DNA of 64,000 bases. Origin: Macrostomum hystrix. Its lineage: Eukaryota; Platyhelminthes; Macrostomidae. The position numbers and the translations under genes were made by a program. Positions 58,013 to 64,000 of the stretch are shown here, in pieces (position 1 is the first letter of the stretch; the number at the start of each line of letters is the position of its first letter). Below the pieces are notes generated by a model that saw nothing but the letters and a program-made list of their open reading frames with translations, had not been told where the DNA came from and searched no databases. The DNA is taken from positions 20,389,501 to 20,453,500 of the forward strand of contig CATNEN010000001.1 of assembly GCA_950097015.1 (NCBI GenBank), written 5' to 3'.

Positions 58013-58505
58013 CTGTCCTCAGTCACCTGTTAGACACACTGTCCTCATTCACCTGTTAGACACTGTCCTCAGTCACCTGTTAGACACTGTCCTCAGTCAC
58101 CTGTTAGACACTGTCCTCAGTCACCTGTTAGACACACTGTCCTCAGTCACCTGTTAGACACACTGTCCTCAGTCACCTGTTAGACACACTGTCCTCAGTC
58201 ACCTGTTAGACACTGTCCTCAGTCACCTGTTAGACACACTGTCCTCAGTCACCTGTTAGACACTGTCCTCAGTCACCTGTTAGACACACTGTCCTCAGTC
58301 ACCTGTTAGACACACTGTCCTCAGTCACCTGTTAGACACACTGTCCTCAGTCACCTGTTAGACACACTGTCCTCAGTCACCTGTTAGACACACTGTCCTC
58401 AGTCACCTGTTAGACACTGTTCTCAGTCACCTGTTAGACACACTGTCCTCAGTCACCTGTTAGACACTGTCCTCAGTCACCTGTTAGACACTGTCCTCTG
58501 TCAGT
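58013..58505. repeat. Minisatellite, 24/26-bp unit, about 20 copies
   Basis: The unit is ctcagtcacctgttagacac then (ac)tgtc, with and without one AC. On the minus strand it contains gtgtctaacaggtga, the same 15-mer as the array in ZBBX intron 4. Confidence 0.96.
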
Positions 58506-58885
58506 TGTTTAAGTCATTTAGTCATTGTTTAAGAATTACTACTTGTACCTGTAATAGCAGTAGTATGATGCCAATACTACAGATTATTTTTGATAAAAAA
58601 GCACTTCCAAATTCAACAGTGAACAGACTGACTTCTTATTGGTTGATGGAGTCTAATATCAGCTAGTGATCAAGTCCCTTCCCGCCTCGGTCCAATGGGA
58701 CTAGTGATACAGTGAAAGTGACATTGGAAGCAAATTTAAAAAGCATCTGCAATACCAATTCTGCCTTTCACAGAACCCGATACAAAAGTTTTGACAATTC
58801 AGCAGCTACATCAAGTAAGCGTAGCATAAGGGATTAACCATAGTAGCAGCATAGTAACAGCATAGTAACAGCATAGTAACAGGCA
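58506..58885. other. 5' flank of the PLC-beta exon
   Basis: No TATA box recognised. Three copies of catagtaacag precede the start codon (58850-58882). Confidence 0.4.
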
Positions 58886-58984
58886 ATGGCCAGTGCAAAG
58901 CCAGGAGTGTACGCCAGTCAGCTAAAGCCGGTCATTGTGCATCAGCAACTGCTGGAAGGTGCGAAATTTCTACGCTGGGAAGAT
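58886..58984 (+). CDS. PLCB1: Phospholipase C-beta, first coding exon only
   Basis: ATG 58886 opens 33 codons, MASAKPGVYASQLKPVIVHQ then QLLEGAKFLRWED, and the exon ends at a good donor (GAT|gtaagc, phase 0). This matches the start of PLC-beta1/4-type enzymes (MAGAQPGVHALQLKPV...KGTKFVKWDD) residue for residue in spacing. PLC-beta hydrolyses PIP2 to IP3 and diacylglycerol downstream of Gq. The PH domain, EF hands, catalytic X/Y and C2 domains must lie in later exons; I found none in the remaining 5 kb, which is mostly tandem repeats. The paralogue (PLCB1 or a general invertebrate PLC-beta/norpA-like gene) cannot be fixed from 33 residues. Confidence 0.75.
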
Positions 58985-59094
58985 GTAAGCTGGAGTTTTA
59001 CAGTTTTCTGTACTCACACCCAGTTCTCAAATATTTTGAATCAAATTCTGTTTCGTATTATAATTATCATTGTACTCAATTTCGTTTCGTACTC

Positions 59095-60145
59095 AAGTCA
59101 GTCCTGTGCTCAAGTCAGTTCTGTGCTCAATTCAGTTCTGTGCTCAAGTCAGTTCTGTACTCAACTCAGTTCTGTAGTCAACTCAGTTCTGTACTCAAGT
59201 CAGTTCTGTACTCAAATCGGTTCTATACTTAAGTCATTCCTGTACTCAAGCCAGTTCTGTACTCAAGTCAGTTTTGTACTTAAGTCAAGTTCTATACTTA
59301 ATTCAGTTCTGTACTCAAGTCAGTTCTGTACTCAAGTCAGTTCTGTACTCAAGTCGGTTCTGTACATAACTCAGTTCTGTACTCAAGTAAGTTCTGTACT
59401 CAACTTAGTTCTGTACTCAAGTCAGTTCTGTACTCAAATCGGTTCTATACTTAAGTCATTCCTGTACTCAAGCCAGTTCTGTACTCAAATCAGTTTTGTA
59501 CTTGAGTCAAGTTCTCTACTTAAGTCAGATCTGTACTGAAGCCAGTTCTGTACTCAAGTCAGTTCTGTACTCAATCCGGTTCTGTTCTCAAGTCGCTTCT
59601 GTACTCAAGTCAGTTCTGTACTCAATCCGGTTCTGTTCTCAAGTCGCTTCTGTACTCAAGTCAGTTGTGTACTCAAGTTTGTTCTGTACTCAAGTTGGTT
59701 CTGTACTCAAGTCAGTTCTGTACTCAAGTCAGTTCTGTACTCAAGTCAGTTCTGTACTCAAGTCAGTTCTGTACTCAAGTCAGTTCTGTACTCAAATCGG
59801 TTCTATACTTAAGTCATTCCTGTACTCAAGCCAGTTCTGTACTCAACTCAGTTCTGTACTCAATTCAGTTCTGTACTCAAGCCAGTTCTGTACTCAAGCC
59901 AGTTCTGTACTCAACTCAGTTCTGTACTCAACTCAGTTCTGTACTCAACTCAGTTCTGTACTCAACTCAGTTCTGTACTCAACTCAGTTCTGTACTCAAC
60001 TCAGTTCTGTACTCAACTCAGTTCTGTACTCAACTCAGTTCTGTACTCAACTCAGTTCTGTACTCAAGTTGGTTCTGTACTCAAGTCAGTTCTGTACTCA
60101 ACTCAGTTCTGTACTCAAGCCAGTTCTGTACTCAATCCGGTACTA
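59095..60145. repeat. Minisatellite in PLC-beta intron 1, 17-bp unit, about 62 copies
   Basis: The unit is ctcaagtcagttctgta with ctcaactcag, ctcaagccag and cttaagtcat variants; it starts about 110 bases after the donor. A block of variants ending with the cttaagtcattcctgta type recurs near 59210, 59430 and 59790. Confidence 0.97.
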
Positions 60146-60787
60146 AGTCTTTTCAGATACTTCAGCTGCATTGAATTTCCTCTCCCAGGAACAATCTTCA
60201 CTGCTTTCGGTTGCAAATCGCTTAGAAACCTAAAGACTGCAAGCAATTCCAAAAAATCGTTCTAGAAATCTTCGTAGAGAAGCGTGAAACACATAATCTT
60301 TCCTTCTAATTTTCTTTGCTGAACAATATCTCCTATCGAATTTTCGAAGAAAAAGAGTTATCAGGGGGGTTGATCGCTTCAGAGCAAACCAGTTCAGTGC
60401 AGGAAACAGATTTTAAGAGGCCACTGATTATAACAGATTGGGAGGGAAATGAGAGATGCTGCAATGACCTTTAAGCCGTGCTCGACGAAGATAAAGAAAG
60501 GCCTGGATAATGAAAATATAAAATAATTCTTCCCTTGCGAAGCGACAATCAGATTTTGCAGTCCACGGTTTGAAGGGCTTCGCAGAAAGTACCCGATGAA
60601 CAGATGCGCATGGGGACTCGACCTGATCCACAAACCAAAAGATTCAACGACTGCATACCACAACTCGAACCTATTTCAGGATCACATGACAACGATTTTC
60701 ATCTGTATAATTTCCACTCCTGGTGATGATCCATCGTTTATTTTCGTACTTAAATCCCAAAACACAATCCTTTCAAAATCTCCCATA
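60146..60787. other. No exon seen
   Basis: Intronic sequence between two arrays. I looked for a PLC-beta second exon and found none. Confidence 0.4.
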
Positions 60788-63084
60788 ACAAGATCCCATG
60801 ACAAGATCCCGTGACAGATCGCAGGTAAAGATCTCATGACAAGATCCCATGACAGATCCCATAACAAGATCGCAGGTCAAGATCTCATGACAAGATCCCA
60901 TGACAGATCCCATGACAGATCCCATGACAGATCTCATGACAGATCTCATGACAAGATCCCATGACAGATCCCATAACAAGATCGCAGGTCAAGATCTCAT
61001 GACAAGATCCCATGACAGATCCCATGACAGATCCCATGACAGATCTCATGACAGATCTCATGACAAGATCCCATGACAGATCCCATAACAAGATCGCAGG
61101 TCAAGATCTCATGACAAGATCCCATGACAGATCCCATGACAGATCCCATGACAGATCTCATGACAGATCTCATGACAAGATCCCATGACAGATCCCATAA
61201 CAAGATCGCAGGTCAAGATCTCATGACAAGATCCCATGACAGATCCCATGACAGATCCCATGACAGATCTCATGACAGATCTCATGACAAGATCCCATGA
61301 CAGATCCCATAACAAGATCGCAGGTCAAGATCTCATGACAGATCCCATAACAAGATCGCAGGTCAAGATCTCATGACAAGATCCCATGACAGATCCCATG
61401 ACAGATCCCATGACAAGATCCCATGATAAGATCCCATGACAGATCCCCTGACAGATCCCATAACAGATCCCATGACAGATCTCATGACAGATCTCATGAC
61501 AAGATCCCATGACAGATCCCATAACAAGATCGCAGGTCAAGATCCCATGACAAGATCCCATGATAGACCCCATAACAATATCGCAGGTCAAGATCTCATG
61601 ACAAGATCCCATAACAGATCCCATGACAGATCCCATGACAAGATCCCATGACAGATCCCATGACAGATCCCATGACAGATCCCATGACAGATCCCATGAC
61701 AAGATCCCATGACAGATCCCATGACAGATCCCATGACAGATCCCATAACAGATCCCATGACAGATCCCATGACAGATCCCATGACAGATCCCATGACAGA
61801 TCTCATGACAGATCTCATGACAAGATCCCATGACAGATCCCATGACAGATCCCATGACAGATCCCATGACAGATCTCATGACAGATCTCATGACAAGATC
61901 CCATGACAGATCCCATAACAAGATCGCAGGTCAAGATCTCATGACAAGATCCCATGACAGATCCCATGACAGATCCCATGACAGATCTCATGACAGATCT
62001 CATGACAGATCTCATGACAGATCTCATGACAAGATCCCATGACAGATCTCATGACAGATCTCATGACAGATCTCATGACAGATCTCATGACAGATCTCAT
62101 GACAGATCCCATGACAGATCTCATGACAAGATCCCATGACAGATCCCATAACAAGATCGCAGGTCAAGATCTCATGACAAGATCCCATGACAGATCCCAT
62201 GACAGATCCCATGACAGATCTCATGACAGATCTCATGACAAGATCCCATGACAGATCCCATGACAAGATCCCATGACAGATCCCATGACAAGATCCCATA
62301 ACAAGATCCCATGACAAGATCCCATGACAAGATCCCATGACAGATCCCCTGACAGATCCCATGACAAGATCCCATGACAAGATCCCATGACAGATCCCAT
62401 GACAGATCCCATGACAAGATCCCATGACAAGATCCCATGACAAGATCCCATGACACATCCCATGACAAGATCCCATGACAGATCCCATGACAGATCCCAT
62501 GACAAGATCCCATGACAGATCCCATGACAAGATCCCATGACACATCCCATGACAAGATCCCATGACAAGATCCCATGACAAGATCCCATGACACATCCCA
62601 TGACAAGATCCCATGACAGATCCCATGACAAGATCCCATGACAGATCCCATGACAAGATCCCATAACAAGATCCCATGACAAGATCCCATGACAAGATCC
62701 CATGACAGATCCCCTGACAGATCCCATGACAAGATCCCATGACAAGATCCCATGACAGATCCCATGACAGATCCCATGACAAGATCCCATGACAAGATCC
62801 CATGACAAGATCCCATGACACATCCCATGACAAGATCCCATGACAGATCCCATGACAGATCCCATGACAAGATCCCATGACAGATCCCATGACAAGATCC
62901 CATGACAAGATCCCATGACACATCCCATGACAAGATCCCATGACAGATCCCATGACAAGATCCCATGACAGATCCCATGACAAGATCCCATGACAAGATC
63001 CCGTGACAGATCCCATGACAAGATCCCATGACAAGATCACATGACAAGATCCCATGACAAGATCCCATGATAAGATCCCATTAA
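60788..63084. repeat. Minisatellite in PLC-beta intron 1, 12/13-bp units (2.3 kb)
   Basis: Mixed units of 12 bp (atcccatgacag) and 13 bp (atcccatgacaag) with atctcatgacag and ataacaagatcgcaggtcaag variants. From about 60,830 to 61,330 a 112-bp higher-order block is repeated four to five times almost exactly. Around 62.2-63.0 kb longer blocks with the atgacacatccc variant recur. Confidence 0.97.
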
Positions 63085-63929
63085 AACAGTTATAACAAGT
63101 TTCCAGTCCATTTTCAAGAATATAGTTTTCCAGGATGTCCCAAAGAACAGGCCTATTCAAACTGCTCAAAAGACAGTGGATCAATTGTATGCCCAAGCTT
63201 ATTGAGCAGATCAGGTTGAGAAGTCATGCGAGTTGTTATTTGTTTTTCCACACTTGGGAGAAATTCTCGCCAAATTCCAACAGGCCTTCATGTTTTTTTC
63301 TCTTAATCCATTAGCGCTGAAAATATCCCATATTCTAATAATTCTCCCGTCTAAAACAGTCTAGTTAATGTTTCTCCTCACCTTGCCGCATTTAGCCTGG
63401 TTTGACCAAAAGTTGGGATACTTTGTCACGCCATTAACTCTGTCTCATTTACACTTTGGACTCCAAATGCTGCCTCATTTGCCTGAGTCGATATTTGTCT
63501 GGCTATAAATTTTCCCGGGTAGGGATATTCTCCTGCAGGGCTTCGTTGCCTCGACTTTCTCCTAGCTCTGTTCCCCAAGAAGGGATGAACAAAATGATGT
63601 GCATCATTTCCCGCAGCGGAACCGCTATGAAGTGGCTTTGTGCTGCGCTAGTGAGTCCATTGTTTCCATTGTTCGCCTGTCTTCAAGCGTGCCTGGAACA
63701 AAGAAAGATTGCCCGGGAGAACTGTAGCCAGCGCGAATTGTTTGACAGATCGGAGGCAGAAGTTAAAAGTACATTTTTGTGTATCTCAAGGCATGAGCAG
63801 ACCGTGTCAGGCTTTGATATTTTCTATTTTTAGCCAGATCGGTGAGGGGCCCCTATTTATCTACCCACTTTATCGATCCATATTTATCGATCGAACGTTC
63901 ATGGTTACATTCCTAAGTTAGTTACTTGT
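63085..63929. other. No exon seen
   Basis: Probably still within the PLC-beta intron. The ORF at 63456-63833 has no recognised domain. Confidence 0.35.
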
Positions 63930-64000
63930 GGTGAGAGGCAGACCGATTAACGCGCTTGTCTCTCGTAACAAGGTCCGGAGCTCGATTCCGCGGAGAGAAG
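63930..64000 (+). mobile_element. tRNA-derived SINE, copy D, cut by the window edge
   Basis: The head reads gtgagaggcagaccgattaa (A box) and ggagctcgattccgcgg (B box), as in copies A-C. The body lies outside the window. Confidence 0.7.

Noticed and set aside
60788-63084. CRISPR-like array of short direct repeats
   Set aside because: Units of 12-13 bp are contiguous without unique spacers, in animal DNA; it is a minisatellite.
60146-64000. Second exon of PLC-beta
   Set aside because: No acceptor followed by the expected pre-PH/PH sequence was found; most of the span is tandem repeat.

Overview
This is animal nuclear DNA. Spliceosomal introns with GT-AG borders interrupt clear metazoan genes: an amyloid-precursor-like protein, the first exon of phospholipase C-beta, MOSPD1/3, ZBBX, TRPT1 and the SF3b subunit PHF5A. 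There are also tRNA-derived SINEs and hAT and LINE relics. APP and PLC-beta make it a metazoan, and the compact two-exon APP without acidic or Kunitz regions points to an invertebrate. A flatworm or other lophotrochozoan with heavy tandem-repeat expansion fits best; the exact group cannot be read from the sequence. Exons are GC-richer than the AT-rich spacers.

Layout. 0-7 kb: a C-type lectin gene (3726-5360), a truncated copy of its 5' end, two copies of a 370-bp element, a dead LINE RNase H fragment and part of an unidentified minus-strand gene. 7-10 kb: coding relics and a small spliced gene of unknown function. 10-14 kb: two minisatellites and a secreted Lys/Tyr/Gly/Asp repeat protein with its own TATA box. 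14.8-21.2 kb: a 6.4-kb array of a 30-bp unit. 22.7-24.1 kb: MOSPD1/3 (-). 26.5-31.1 kb: ZBBX (+, eight exons). 33.0-37.1 kb: APP (-), with a 2.2-kb array in its only coding intron and another 2.2-kb array upstream. 40.3-43.7 kb: a coiled-coil protein (-). 44.7 kb: a hammerhead ribozyme motif next to a tRNA-like promoter box. 45.1 kb: single-exon PHF5A (-). 46.4-47.0 kb: hAT transposase relic. 49.7-52.5 kb: TRPT1 (+) with an N-terminal La-motif-like extension. 55.0-57.7 kb: a NIPSNAP-family copy with disabling lesions (-). 58.9 kb: first coding exon of PLC-beta (+), whose intron runs off the window through two long arrays.

The genes are unrelated housekeeping or cell-surface genes with no operon-like logic. 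What unites the window is its repeat landscape. Around 20 minisatellites cover roughly a third of it, and many lie in introns, several starting within tens of bases of the 5' splice site. A tRNA-Leu/Ser-like SINE occurs four times, three of them inside introns. Five start codons lie 3-22 nt downstream of a canonical 3' splice site with no visible upstream exon, which suggests spliced-leader trans-splicing or 5'-UTR introns. Introns, phases and domain calls were worked out by hand from the sequence and from remembered family features; no database search was possible.
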